A DNA stretch of 64,000 nt. Origin: Palsa-872 sp036844615. GTDB lineage: Bacteria; Chloroflexota; Dormibacteria; Dormibacterales; Dormibacteraceae. Location: positions 1-64,000 of the forward strand of contig DAIUFK010000002.1 of assembly GCA_036844615.1 (NCBI GenBank), given 5' to 3'. The position numbers were made by a program, and so were the translations under genes. The notes beneath the pieces were generated by a model. That model was not told the origin of the DNA and searched no databases. It saw only the letters and a list, made by a program, of their open reading frames with translations. Of this stretch, positions 52,464 through 61,264 are shown one piece after another (positions within the stretch are counted from its first letter, which is position 1; each line of letters begins with the position of its first letter).

Positions 52464-53800
52464 TGCTGCCCACCGATGCTTCCGAACCACTTCTCGTTGG
52501 CTTTCGCCAATCCGGGCTGATCCGGCCGGGCGACCGCGTGCTCGTCGCTGTGTCGGGAGGCCCCGACTCCTGCGCGCTGCTGGTGGCTGCGCGCGAGGCG
52601 GGCCACGATGTGGTCGCCGCTCACTACGACCACGCACTTCAGCCAGGGTCGGCAGCGGCAGCCGAACACGTGGCGGAACTTTGCCGGGGGCTTGACGTCG
52701 CGCTGGTTACCGAGCGCCGGCACTCCGAGGTGCCCAAAGGTTCGATCCAGGCAGGCGCCCGCGCCCTTCGGTACGACTTTCTGGAGAGGGCCCTTCGGGA
52801 CTCGGAGGCGACGGTGGTTGCGCTCGGCCACACCGCCGACGACCTCGTCGAGGGGGCTGTGCTGCACCTCATGCGTGGTTGCGGGTTGTCCGGGCTACGT
52901 GGGATGCCGGCACGGCGTGGGGTCTTCGTGCGCCCGCTTCTGTCGGTGTGGAGGAGCGAGGTTCGTGACTTCCTGGAAGGTCGGGGGATCACGGCGCTCG
53001 AGGATCCAGCCAACTCCAACACCGCTTTCGCGCGCGTCCGCGTGCGGCGCGAGATCCTGCCTGCCCTGGAGCGGAGCCGGCCAGGTATCGGCCGCCGCTT
53101 TTACGCCGCCGCGCTCAAAGCGACGGCCATCCACGAAGTCATCGCCAATGAGGCCTCCTGCATGCTCGTGGCTGGCGCGTTGACGCGCTCGGTTGTCGCC
53201 GCGGCTCCTCAACCGATCGCTGCTGAGCTGATGAGACAGCTCTATACGCGCGCCGGCGGAGCCCAGCCTGCGCTGTCGCGCGCGCATCTGAAATCGATGC
53301 TGCAACTGGCCCAGCCCGGTCGCGGCGGTCGCGGGGTCGACCTACCCGGCGGCCTGAGGTTGCGTATCGTGGGGGAGACCATGGAGATCGTGGCCTCCGA
53401 AACCAGTCAAGTCCGAAGGGACCGGCCGAGCCCGCGCCTCGTAATCTCGCGTTGCTCGGGCTGCGACGACCGGGAGGCAGGTCACTTCAGTGTGGGTCTG
53501 AATCTTCGCATCGGCTTTCGCACCCCCGGGCTGACAATGCGGCCGCGTGGCGGCCGTGGCACCCGCAAGCTCCAGGACATCTTTGTTGACGCGCGCGTGC
53601 CGCGCGAAGAGCGAAATACATGGCCTCTTGTTTTCGCGGGCGACAGGTTGGCCTGGGTCCCAGGCGTTGTTGTCGACACTGACCTTGCGAGCGGTCCCGG
53701 CGTCGTCGCGCAACACGTCTCGGTAGTTCCTTCTATGTTCAGGAAGACCAAAATTGCCGTGGTAAAATCGCCTCAAAGCACCCCAGGAGAGCCGAGTTGA
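52463..53800 (+). CDS. tilS: tRNA(Ile)-lysidine synthase TilS
   Basis: 445 residues from the ATG at 52463. TilS attaches lysine to C34 of tRNA-Ile2 so that it reads AUA. The N-terminal PP-loop ATPase has SGGPDS at 31-36, then HYDHALQPGSAAAAEHV and GHTADDLVEGAVLHLMRG, all family signatures. The C-terminal substrate-binding region is full length. The start A is also the final A of the upstream tRNA, so processing of that tRNA would destroy the start codon. No nearby downstream canonical start would keep the PP-loop. Its stop overlaps the ftsH start (TTGA). Confidence 0.92.
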   Translation: MLPTDASEPLLVGFRQSGLIRPGDRVLVAVSGGPDSCALLVAAREAGHDVVAAHYDHALQPGSAAAAEHVAELCRGLDVALVTERRHSEVPKGSIQAGARALRYDFLERALRDSEATVVALGHTADDLVEGAVLHLMRGCGLSGLRGMPARRGVFVRPLLSVWRSEVRDFLEGRGITALEDPANSNTAFARVRVRREILPALERSRPGIGRRFYAAALKATAIHEVIANEASCMLVAGALTRSVVAAAPQPIAAELMRQLYTRAGGAQPALSRAHLKSMLQLAQPGRGGRGVDLPGGLRLRIVGETMEIVASETSQVRRDRPSPRLVISRCSGCDDREAGHFSVGLNLRIGFRTPGLTMRPRGGRGTRKLQDIFVDARVPREERNTWPLVFAGDRLAWVPGVVVDTDLASGPGVVAQHVSVVPSMFRKTKIAVVKSPQSTPGEPS

Positions 53801-55647
53801 GCCGCTTCCCCCGCTCCAGCCTGTTTTATTTCGCACTGGTCGTACTGCTCGGCCTGGTGTTCTGGTTCACCTGGCAATCGATCCAGGGCAGCCAGGGCCA
53901 GGACACCTGGAAGTTCTCAGACCTCATGAGCGCGGCCGCCAACGGCCAGGTCAAGTCGCTCGAGATCAACGGAACTGACGGCACCGTGGTCGGGGTCGAC
54001 GGCAAGAAGCACGTTGTCACGCTGCCCGACTGCACGGGTGAGTGTCCCTACGAGACAGAGCTCTACAAGACCGACAAGGTGGCCCTTCAGTACGACAAGA
54101 ACAGCGGCGGCAACTACCTGCTGAGCGTTCTGCTGCCGAACATCATCCTCGTCATCCTCATCGCCGCCTTCATGTGGTGGGTGCTCCGCCAGACGCAGAG
54201 CGGCAACAACCAGGCCATGTCCTTCGGAAGGTCTCGGGCTCGCCTCATCGCCGGCGACAAGCCTGCCATCACGTTCGCTGACGTGGCAGGGGTCGAGGAG
54301 GCAAAACAGGAGCTGTCCGAGATCGTCGAGTTCCTCAAGTACCCCGAGAAGTTCGTGGCCCTCGGTGCGCGCATCCCGAAGGGCGTGCTGCTTGTGGGCC
54401 CGCCTGGAACCGGGAAGACCCTCCTCAGCAAGGCCGTGGCAGGCGAAGCGGGAGTCCCCTTCTACTCGATCTCGGGCTCCGAGTTCGTCGAGATGTTCGT
54501 CGGTGTCGGCGCCAGCCGCGTCCGCGACCTGTTCGACCAGGCCAAGAAGAACTCACCTTGCATCGTGTTCGTCGACGAGATCGACGCCGTCGGCCGCCAG
54601 CGTGGCGCCGGTCTTGGCGGCGGTCACGACGAGCGCGAGCAGACACTGAACCAGCTCCTCGTGGAGATGGACGGTTTCGACACCAACACGCACGTCATCG
54701 TGATCGCGGCGACCAACCGTCCTGACGTCCTCGACCCTGCTCTGCTTCGGCCGGGACGTTTCGACCGCCACGTGACCCTCGACCGGCCCGACATCAAAGG
54801 CCGCCGCGCGATCCTGGACGTTCACGCGAGGAACAAGCCTCTCGACTCCACAGTCGACCTTGACGTCCTGGCGCGCCAGACACCCGGGTTCACCGGCGCC
54901 GACCTGGCCAACCTCATCAACGAGGCAGCGATCCTTGCCGCGCGCGCCAACAAGAAGACGATAGGCATGGAGGAGCTAGAGGAAGCGATCGCGCGAGTGA
55001 TCGCGGGACCCGAGCGCAAGAGCCGCCGCATCTCCGACCACGAGAAAGAGGTCATCGCCTACCACGAGACGGGTCACGCGCTCGTGATGAAGGCGCTGCC
55101 GCACACAAACCCGGTGCACAAGATCTCGATCATCTCGAGAGGCATGGCGCTGGGCTGGACCCTGAGCCTGCCAGAAGAGGACAAGTACCTCATCTCGCGC
55201 GATGAGCTGATGGACGAGATCGCCGGCATCATGGGCGGCCGCGTAGCCGAGGAGATAGTTTTCGGCGACATCACATCGGGCGCTGAGAACGACATCCAGA
55301 AAGCGACGCAGATGGCGCGCCGGATGGTCACGCAGTGGGGTATGTCCGAAAAGCTCGGCACCGTTGCGATGGGTCACCGAGAAGAGCTCGTCTTCCTCGG
55401 CCGCGACCTCGGCGAGCAGCGCAACTACTCGGAAGAGGTGGCTGCAGTCATTGACGAGGAGATCCGCAGCATCGTCAACCACGGGTACCAGACGGCCAAG
55501 ACCATCCTCTCCGGCCAGCGGGACAAGATGGACGCGGTGGTGGAGCGGCTCAAGATCGTCGAGACGCTCGATGCGAAAGAGCTCGACGAGATCCTCAACC
55601 GCGCGGCGCCCGTAGCCCCCGCTGCCGCTTCCTCGACAGCCTCCTAA
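53797..55647 (+). CDS. ftsH: ATP-dependent zinc metalloprotease FtsH
   Basis: 616 residues; TTG start with AGGAGAG upstream, overlapping the tilS stop. Membrane helix at about 9-27, an extracytoplasmic domain, a second helix near 108-125, then the AAA module with Walker A GPPGTGKT (201-208), Walker B IVFVDEID, the second region of homology (ATNRPDVLDPALLRPGRFDR) and the zinc site HETGH (423-427). FtsH degrades membrane and regulatory proteins. The tilS-ftsH order is typical of Gram-positive bacteria, but the hpt gene usually between them is absent. Confidence 0.97.
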   Translation: MSRFPRSSLFYFALVVLLGLVFWFTWQSIQGSQGQDTWKFSDLMSAAANGQVKSLEINGTDGTVVGVDGKKHVVTLPDCTGECPYETELYKTDKVALQYDKNSGGNYLLSVLLPNIILVILIAAFMWWVLRQTQSGNNQAMSFGRSRARLIAGDKPAITFADVAGVEEAKQELSEIVEFLKYPEKFVALGARIPKGVLLVGPPGTGKTLLSKAVAGEAGVPFYSISGSEFVEMFVGVGASRVRDLFDQAKKNSPCIVFVDEIDAVGRQRGAGLGGGHDEREQTLNQLLVEMDGFDTNTHVIVIAATNRPDVLDPALLRPGRFDRHVTLDRPDIKGRRAILDVHARNKPLDSTVDLDVLARQTPGFTGADLANLINEAAILAARANKKTIGMEELEEAIARVIAGPERKSRRISDHEKEVIAYHETGHALVMKALPHTNPVHKISIISRGMALGWTLSLPEEDKYLISRDELMDEIAGIMGGRVAEEIVFGDITSGAENDIQKATQMARRMVTQWGMSEKLGTVAMGHREELVFLGRDLGEQRNYSEEVAAVIDEEIRSIVNHGYQTAKTILSGQRDKMDAVVERLKIVETLDAKELDEILNRAAPVAPAAASSTAS

Positions 55648-55666
55648 GACGCCGGCAAGCCCGCGC

Positions 55667-56509
55667 CTGATCGTCGCGGGCCGGGGCAACCTTGGCCGCA
55701 GCCTGGCGCGAGCGCTGCGCGCGGCTGGACAGCCGGTGCGGCTCGTCAGCGCGCGAAACGGGCTCCAAAAGCTGGTGCGGACTCTCGACGCGCGCGCCGG
55801 AGCTGTCGTCTTTCTCACCGTCCCCGACAGCGCGGTCGCCGGCGTTGGTGCCAAGGTAGCCGCCCTTGGCCTGGCGGTCCCTGCGACCGTCGCGTTCGTC
55901 CACACGAGCGGAGCCCTCGAGCTGGGCGCGCTGGCGCCGCTCGCCGGCCGCCACTCGGTCGGCTCATTTCACCCGCTGCGCTCGTTTCCAGAACCCGGCC
56001 CCCCTGCAGCCTTCCGGCACATCGTGATCGCGGTGGACGCGTCGAGCGCGTCCCTGCTGCGGGTTCTCAGCAGGCTTGCCCGCGACCTCGGCGCGAAGCC
56101 GAGGAGGGTAGATGACAGCCACAGGGCGCTCTACCACGCGGCGGCGGTCTTCGCCTCCAACTACGTGGTCGCGCTTCTCGGCGAGGCTGTCGGTCTTCTC
56201 GAAGAGGCGGGCTGGAGCGAAAAAGACGCGGTGAGCGGCCTGGTGCCGTTGGCTCAAGGGGCGGTTGCAAACGTCGCTAAGAGCGGACCGATACGAGCGC
56301 TCACCGGGCCAATCCGGCGCGGTGATTCGGAGACGGTTGGCCGCCATCTCGCCGCGCTTGGTACGCGGCAGAGGGGCCTTTATCGTATGCTCGGCGAAGT
56401 CGCGCTCGAGATCGCTCGACAGGCAGGTTTAGAGCCTTCGGCGGCCGAGCAAACGAGAAGGGCGCTGACCCGAAAAGTGGCAGCGACCCGAAGGAGATCT
56501 CGTCAATGA
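55667..56509 (+). CDS. Rossmann-fold DUF2520-like protein in the pantothenate operon
   Basis: About 280 residues if translated from CTG at 55667; the first canonical start is GTG at 55736. The upstream codons encode LIVAGRGNLGRSLARAL, the beta strand and GxGxxG nucleotide-binding loop, so the GTG would cut the Rossmann fold. Later motifs: HTSGALELGALAPLAGR, SFHPLRSF, and a C-terminal helical DUF2520-type domain. DUF2520 proteins resemble 6-phosphogluconate and ketopantoate reductases. The gene ends with an ATGA overlap with panB, so a role in pantothenate synthesis, perhaps as the missing ketopantoate reductase, is plausible but unproven. Confidence 0.78.
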   Translation: MIVAGRGNLGRSLARALRAAGQPVRLVSARNGLQKLVRTLDARAGAVVFLTVPDSAVAGVGAKVAALGLAVPATVAFVHTSGALELGALAPLAGRHSVGSFHPLRSFPEPGPPAAFRHIVIAVDASSASLLRVLSRLARDLGAKPRRVDDSHRALYHAAAVFASNYVVALLGEAVGLLEEAGWSEKDAVSGLVPLAQGAVANVAKSGPIRALTGPIRRGDSETVGRHLAALGTRQRGLYRMLGEVALEIARQAGLEPSAAEQTRRALTRKVAATRRRSRQ

Positions 56510-57375
56510 CTACGGTCCTGGACGTCCAGCGGTTCAAGGATGAAGGCCGTCGTTTTGCGATGCTCACGGCCTACGACTTTCTGAGCGCGCAGGTTCTCGA
56601 CGACGCGGGAATTCCGATCCTCCTGGTCGGCGACAGCCTTGGGATGGTGATGCTCGGTTACCCGACCACACTCCCGGTGACCCTCGACGAGATGATCCAC
56701 CACGCGAAGGCGGTGGCCAGGGGATCCCGGCAGGCATTGCTCGTCGGCGACATGCCGTTCATGTCCTACCACGCTTCCATCGAGCAGGCGATCACGAGCG
56801 CGGGGCGCTTCCTCCAGGAGGGGGGCATGCATGCGGTGAAGCTCGAGGGCGGTGGCAGGATCGTTGAGATCACGCAGCGCCTGACGTCTCTCGGCATACC
56901 GGTCATGGGGCACCTTGGCCTCACCCCGCAGTTTATCCACCAGATGGGCGGCTTCAAGGTCCAGGGCAAGACCGATGCGCAGGCAGCGCGCATCCTCGCC
57001 GACGCCAAAGAGCTCGAGCAGGCAGGGGCCTTCAGCATCGTGCTCGAGGGCGTGCCGAACTCGGTGGCCGATCGTGTCACCCGAGCCCTGCACATCCCGA
57101 CGATCGGGATAGGTGCCGGGCCTGGAACCGACGGCCAGGTCCTGGTCCTCCACGACATGCTCGGGCTGACAACGGGCAAGGCGCCTAAGTTCGTCAAGCG
57201 CTACGCCAACCTGGCCGAGGCGATTGGCAAGGCAGCCCAGCAGTTCGCCAACGAGGTTGGCGCGGGATCGTTCCCGGGGCCGGAGCACAGCTACTCGGCC
57301 AACGGCGTGGCGCCGGCGTCGAAGGCAGGTAAGGCGAAGGAAGCCGACGAAGAGGTCAAGTACGGCGCCAGCTAG
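56506..57375 (+). CDS. panB: 3-methyl-2-oxobutanoate hydroxymethyltransferase
   Basis: 289 residues. PanB adds a hydroxymethyl group from methylene-tetrahydrofolate to ketoisovalerate, the first step of pantothenate synthesis. Signature motifs: MLTAYDFLSAQVLDDAG, LVGDSLGMVMLGY (Mg-binding Asp), VGDMPFMSY, MHAVKLEGG, PVMGHLGLTPQ and IGIGAGPGTDGQVLV. A C-terminal tail of about 25 residues rich in Ala, Lys and Glu exceeds the typical end. ATG overlaps the previous stop. panC follows with a 31-base gap. Confidence 0.96.
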   Translation: MTTVLDVQRFKDEGRRFAMLTAYDFLSAQVLDDAGIPILLVGDSLGMVMLGYPTTLPVTLDEMIHHAKAVARGSRQALLVGDMPFMSYHASIEQAITSAGRFLQEGGMHAVKLEGGGRIVEITQRLTSLGIPVMGHLGLTPQFIHQMGGFKVQGKTDAQAARILADAKELEQAGAFSIVLEGVPNSVADRVTRALHIPTIGIGAGPGTDGQVLVLHDMLGLTTGKAPKFVKRYANLAEAIGKAAQQFANEVGAGSFPGPEHSYSANGVAPASKAGKAKEADEEVKYGAS

Positions 57376-57406
57376 CCCTCCGGCCGTATTCGACACCCCA
57401 GGCGCG

Positions 57407-58222
57407 ATGCTCGAAACCTCACGGAGGTGGCGCGGCGAGGGGCACACGATAGGTCTTGTCCCGACGATGGGGGCTCTCCATGCCGGCCACATGAGCCTGG
57501 TTGAAAGGGCCTGCCGGGACAACACGAAGGTGGTGGTGAGCATCTTCGTGAACCCGCTTCAATTCGGCCCGACCGAGGACCTGGAGCGCTACCCGGCCAG
57601 CCCCGACCGCGACATGGAGCTGCTCGAGCGGGCCGGCGTGGCCGCTGTCTACAAGCCGGCCGCCACCGTCATGTACCCGCGAGGGGCGGCGACGCGGGTG
57701 AGGGTATCGGGGGTTTCCGAGCCGCTGGAAGGCGCGGCCCGTCCAGGCCATTTCGAGGGGGTGGCGACTGTCGTCGCGAAGCTGTTCGACGCCACCGAGC
57801 CCGATCGCGCCTATTTCGGCCAGAAGGACGCCCAGCAGGCCGCTGTCGTCAAGCGGCTGGCCCTCGATCTCGACACCGGTATCGAGATCTGCGTCTGCCC
57901 GACGGCCCGAGAGGCCGACGGCCTAGCCCTGAGCTCCAGGAACGCCTACCTGGGACCCGAGGAGCGCAAGGCGGCAGCCAGCCTCAGCAGGGCATTGCGG
58001 CAGGCTTCGCTTGCGTACCAGGCCGGGGAGCGCGATCTCGACCGCCTGAGACTTGAGATCAGGGAAGTCCTGGAGGCGGAGCCCCTGGCCAAGGTGGAGT
58101 ACGCCGAGCTGATCGACCCCGAGACTTTCAGGCCCCCTGGGAGCCTGGCCGTGGTGGCGGTCAGGATCGGAAAAACGCGCCTGATCGACAACCACGACCT
58201 GGACCTGCGATTTTCTGGCTAA
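57407..58222 (+). CDS. panC: Pantoate--beta-alanine ligase
   Basis: 271 residues from the ATG at 57407. PanC activates pantoate with ATP and joins it to beta-alanine. Motifs: VPTMGALHAGHMSLV (HxGH nucleotide-binding signature), VSIFVNPLQFGPTEDLERYP, FEGVATVVAKLF, YFGQKDAQQ, and READGLALSSRNAYL. The family's first strand (about eight residues, AVFDTPGA) would be encoded just upstream of the ATG, but no canonical start lies there outside panB; the ATG is kept. A longer frame upstream lies inside panB. panD is not in the window. Confidence 0.94.
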   Translation: MLETSRRWRGEGHTIGLVPTMGALHAGHMSLVERACRDNTKVVVSIFVNPLQFGPTEDLERYPASPDRDMELLERAGVAAVYKPAATVMYPRGAATRVRVSGVSEPLEGAARPGHFEGVATVVAKLFDATEPDRAYFGQKDAQQAAVVKRLALDLDTGIEICVCPTAREADGLALSSRNAYLGPEERKAAASLSRALRQASLAYQAGERDLDRLRLEIREVLEAEPLAKVEYAELIDPETFRPPGSLAVVAVRIGKTRLIDNHDLDLRFSG

Positions 58223-58237
58223 ACCGAGGTTCTGCGG

Positions 58238-58243
58238 TACAAT
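58238..58243 (+). promoter_or_regulatory. -10-like element upstream of rpsA
   Basis: TACAAT about 75 bases before the rpsA start, immediately after panC. No convincing -35. A leader of roughly 70 bases would result. Confidence 0.4.
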
Positions 58244-58317
58244 TGCGGTTCGTTCGTATTGGCGGAGGCCGATTTGACGACCAACACCACACCAATAAAC
58301 TTTAGGGGGAATGCGCG

Positions 58318-59514
58318 TTGTCCAATGAGTCCGGTGCTGTCCTGACTGAACAAGAGGAGGCTACCGAAAGAGACTCATCCAACCCGATGACGATGGAGGA
58401 CTACCTCCACTACGAATCGGAGGCCTTCAAGACCCCAAACCACGGAGACATCGTGGATGGAATCGTGGTTCGCGTCGACGCCGACGAGGTCCTTGTCGAT
58501 ATCGGTGCGAAGGCGGAAGGAGTCATCTCCAGCAAGGAGCTCGGTCTCCGCGGCGAGGCGGATTCGGTCGGCCTCGAGCCTGGAGACCAGATCAAGGTCT
58601 ACGTCCTCCAGCCTGAGAACGAGGAGGGCAACGTTGTCCTCAGCCTGCGGCGCGCTCGCGCGGAGACGACGTGGATCACGGCTGCCGAGAAGCAGACCGA
58701 CGGCTCCGTCATCGAAGCTGATGTCAGGGAGCAGAACAAGGGCGGCCTGATCGTCAACGTCCTGGGCCTGCGCGGGTTCCTGCCCTCTAGCCAGGTAGCG
58801 CGCGCTTACGCGGGCAGCCTGGAGTCACTGGTCGGGCAGCGGATCCCGGTCAAGATCCTCGAGGTAAACCGCAAGCGCAACCGGCTCATCGTCAGCCAGA
58901 AGGCAGCCGAGGACGAGGATCGCGCGCGCAAGCGCGAGGACCTGTTCAGCCGCCTGCTGACCGGCAGCACTGTCAAGGGCACCGTTTCGGGCATCACCAG
59001 CTACGGGGCCTTCGTCGACATCGGCGGGGCGGACGGGCTCATCCACATCTCGGAGCTTTCGTGGGACCGGGTGTCCAAGGTCACCGACGTCCTTCAGCTC
59101 GGAGACGAGGTCACCGTGAAGGTGATCAAGCTCGATCCCGAGCAGACGCGGATCTCGCTTTCGCTTCGCCAGCTCCAGCAGGACCCGTGGGAAAAGCTCG
59201 TTCAGTCGATGCCAATCGGCTCGATCGTCGAAGGCCAGGTCACCAAGACCAAGAAATACGGCGCCTTCCTCCAGATCATGGTCGGCATCGAAGGCCTGCT
59301 CCACATCTCGGAGCTCTCGTGGGACCACGTCGAGCGGACCGAGGACGTCCTCAAGGTGGGGGAAACCCTACAGGTGAAGGTGATCGGAATCGACACGGCG
59401 AGGCGAAGGATCTCGCTGAGCCTGAAGCAGCTTTCCGCACCACCTGCGAGCCTGGGGGCGAGCCGGACCGACCGGCGGCCTGACGAGTACGAAGACATCG
59501 AGGACGAGTCCTAG
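58318..59514 (+). CDS. rpsA: 30S ribosomal protein S1
   Basis: 398 residues with four S1 RNA-binding domains (about 45-118, 130-200, 218-290, 303-375), the short form usual outside Proteobacteria. Domain 3 shows the textbook pattern: KGTVSGITSYGAFVDIGG, then GLIHISELSW. S1 captures mRNA on the 30S subunit. The TTG start at 58318 follows AGGGGGA at a good distance. An acidic tail (EDIEDES) closes the protein. It is convergent with the O-antigen-ligase-like gene, 24 bases between stops. Confidence 0.94.
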   Translation: MSNESGAVLTEQEEATERDSSNPMTMEDYLHYESEAFKTPNHGDIVDGIVVRVDADEVLVDIGAKAEGVISSKELGLRGEADSVGLEPGDQIKVYVLQPENEEGNVVLSLRRARAETTWITAAEKQTDGSVIEADVREQNKGGLIVNVLGLRGFLPSSQVARAYAGSLESLVGQRIPVKILEVNRKRNRLIVSQKAAEDEDRARKREDLFSRLLTGSTVKGTVSGITSYGAFVDIGGADGLIHISELSWDRVSKVTDVLQLGDEVTVKVIKLDPEQTRISLSLRQLQQDPWEKLVQSMPIGSIVEGQVTKTKKYGAFLQIMVGIEGLLHISELSWDHVERTEDVLKVGETLQVKVIGIDTARRRISLSLKQLSAPPASLGASRTDRRPDEYEDIEDES

Positions 59515-59538
59515 CCCGACTCGCGCCGATCGGTCGAT

Positions 59539-61128
59539 TCAGCCTGATGGCGGCCCGCCGATCCCGGCCAGCCGTTGGCGCGCCGTGACGTTGTAAGGGT
59601 CGATCTCCAACGCCATCCGGTAGGCGGCAGTGGCATCTGCAGTTCTGCCGAGGCCGCGCTCCGCGTCGCCGATGTCGACGTAAAGCTGTGGATCGCTCTC
59701 GCCCAGGCGTCCCGCCAGCAGCATCTCGTCCAAGCCCTTGGTTGGGGAGCCGACGGCGACGAGGCCCTGCCCGAGTGCCCAGTGATATTTGCCCTGGAAC
59801 GGGTCGGCGCTGACAGCGAGATCGAGGCGGCTTTGCGAGTACCAGACATCGGCCAGCACCGGCATCACGCCCAACCAGGCGACAGCGACGGCGAGACTGA
59901 CAGCCGCGACCGGGCGCCAGGCCCGCACGGGTCGGGCGGGGTCTACTGTTGTTGCCTGGTTCGTATCCGCTGCGCGCACCCCTGACCATGCGGTTCCCGC
60001 CAGCAGCCAGAAAACGCCGGTGGCGGGGGCCCAATCGAAGTTGAAAAGCACCCACACGGTGTAGCCGGCGCACGCAGCCGCGAGCGGTCCGACCGAACCT
60101 GTGAAGCGCCACCGCCACACGCCACGAAGCCAGGTGATGAGAACCCAGGCCAGGGCTGCAAGGCCGACGAGGCCCTGCGTGGCAGCGATGTCGAGGGGCC
60201 CCGAATGGGCTCGGTCGACCTCGGGCGCCCAGTTCCCGCTGAGAAATGTGCCGAAGACAAGCCCTGTCGCGTCCTCACCCCAGCCCGTCACGGGCCGGGC
60301 GGCGATCATGCGGACCGCGTCGGGCCACAGGTGGAGCCGGGAGGGACCCGGGTCGTCGTTGAGCAACCGGAGGGGAGAGAACAGGATGACGAGGAGCGCC
60401 AATCCGATGACTGCAGCGCCTGCCGCTGCGCCCCACAGTGCCCTCTTTCCTCGGAGGCTGAACACGACGAGGGCGAGGCAGCCGGCCAGCGCCCCGAGGC
60501 CGCCGCTGCGTGAGGTGGTCGCCACCAGGGCGCCGGCCATGACTGCAATACCAAGCCACCACGCGACGACGAAACGGCCGCCGCGCAGCCCTCTCGTGAT
60601 GGCGAGTGGAATCGCCATGGCCAGCAGCGCACCGAGCAGGTTGGCATTGCCGAGGTTGCCGTCGGGCCTGTAGTCGATCTCGTGATTGATGAGAAGCACC
60701 TCCTGCCAGAGGGCCTGGAGGCTGGCGATGGAGGTGCCCAGGACGAATGCGTCGATGACCCTGTCGCGCGACCGCTGGTCGGTCAGCAACCAGACCGGTA
60801 CCGCCAGGAGACCTAGATAGGCGAGCCGGATTGGGACGGACTCGTAGCGGGTATAAGACCCCACCAGGCTTGCCGGCCACGACACTGAGAAGGCGAAGGC
60901 CAGGAGAGCGGCCGCCGCGGCTGCGATCAAAGGCAGGCGAAGCGGAGCAAGGCTGGTGCGGCCGGGCACCAGCAGAGCCAGCGCGAAACCGAGGCCGGCG
61001 CCGGCGATGACGACGGCCACGCGCGGCAGGATGTAGGAGTCGACAGCGTTAGGAAGGAAGACCGTCGGTAGTGCCAGGGCGATCGCCGCGGGGAGGAAAC
61101 CGCCGAGGCGCTCAAGAAGCGGCCTCAT
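59539..61128 (-). CDS. O-antigen ligase/polymerase-like membrane protein with TPR
   Basis: 529 residues, ATG start. About twelve membrane helices; the Wzy_C/O-antigen-ligase pattern is visible in TTSRSGGLGALAG, RMIAARPVTGWGEDA and DRAHSGPLDIAATQGLVG (large periplasmic loop with conserved Arg and His). The C-terminal 110 residues are soluble, with TPR-like repeats (GLGRTADATAAYRMALEIDPYN). Such proteins polymerise or ligate glycans from undecaprenyl carriers, or glycosylate proteins. It lies apart from the main polysaccharide locus, between rpsA and clpC. Confidence 0.85.
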   Translation of the reverse strand: MRPLLERLGGFLPAAIALALPTVFLPNAVDSYILPRVAVVIAGAGLGFALALLVPGRTSLAPLRLPLIAAAAAALLAFAFSVSWPASLVGSYTRYESVPIRLAYLGLLAVPVWLLTDQRSRDRVIDAFVLGTSIASLQALWQEVLLINHEIDYRPDGNLGNANLLGALLAMAIPLAITRGLRGGRFVVAWWLGIAVMAGALVATTSRSGGLGALAGCLALVVFSLRGKRALWGAAAGAAVIGLALLVILFSPLRLLNDDPGPSRLHLWPDAVRMIAARPVTGWGEDATGLVFGTFLSGNWAPEVDRAHSGPLDIAATQGLVGLAALAWVLITWLRGVWRWRFTGSVGPLAAACAGYTVWVLFNFDWAPATGVFWLLAGTAWSGVRAADTNQATTVDPARPVRAWRPVAAVSLAVAVAWLGVMPVLADVWYSQSRLDLAVSADPFQGKYHWALGQGLVAVGSPTKGLDEMLLAGRLGESDPQLYVDIGDAERGLGRTADATAAYRMALEIDPYNVTARQRLAGIGGPPSG

Positions 61129-61264
61129 TGCGCCTCCGCTAAGGGAATTCCGCCGGCTGAGTTGTTCGTTATATTAGGGGTCGAGGTACCACGGGTATCC
61201 AAGCAACAGATCGAGGAGGTGCTGGCCCCACCCGCAGCAGTCGTAGTACTCCAGGAGGAAAACC

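Noticed and set aside
51678..52637. Long reading frame on the minus strand across two tRNA genes and the division gene
   Set aside because: It reads through both tRNA genes antisense, is Arg/Pro-rich low-complexity and overlaps well-supported genes on the other strand.
57224..57406. Upstream extension of panC
   Set aside because: Runs inside panB in another frame and is a run of Arg/Ser/Lys; PanC homology begins at about 57383-57407.
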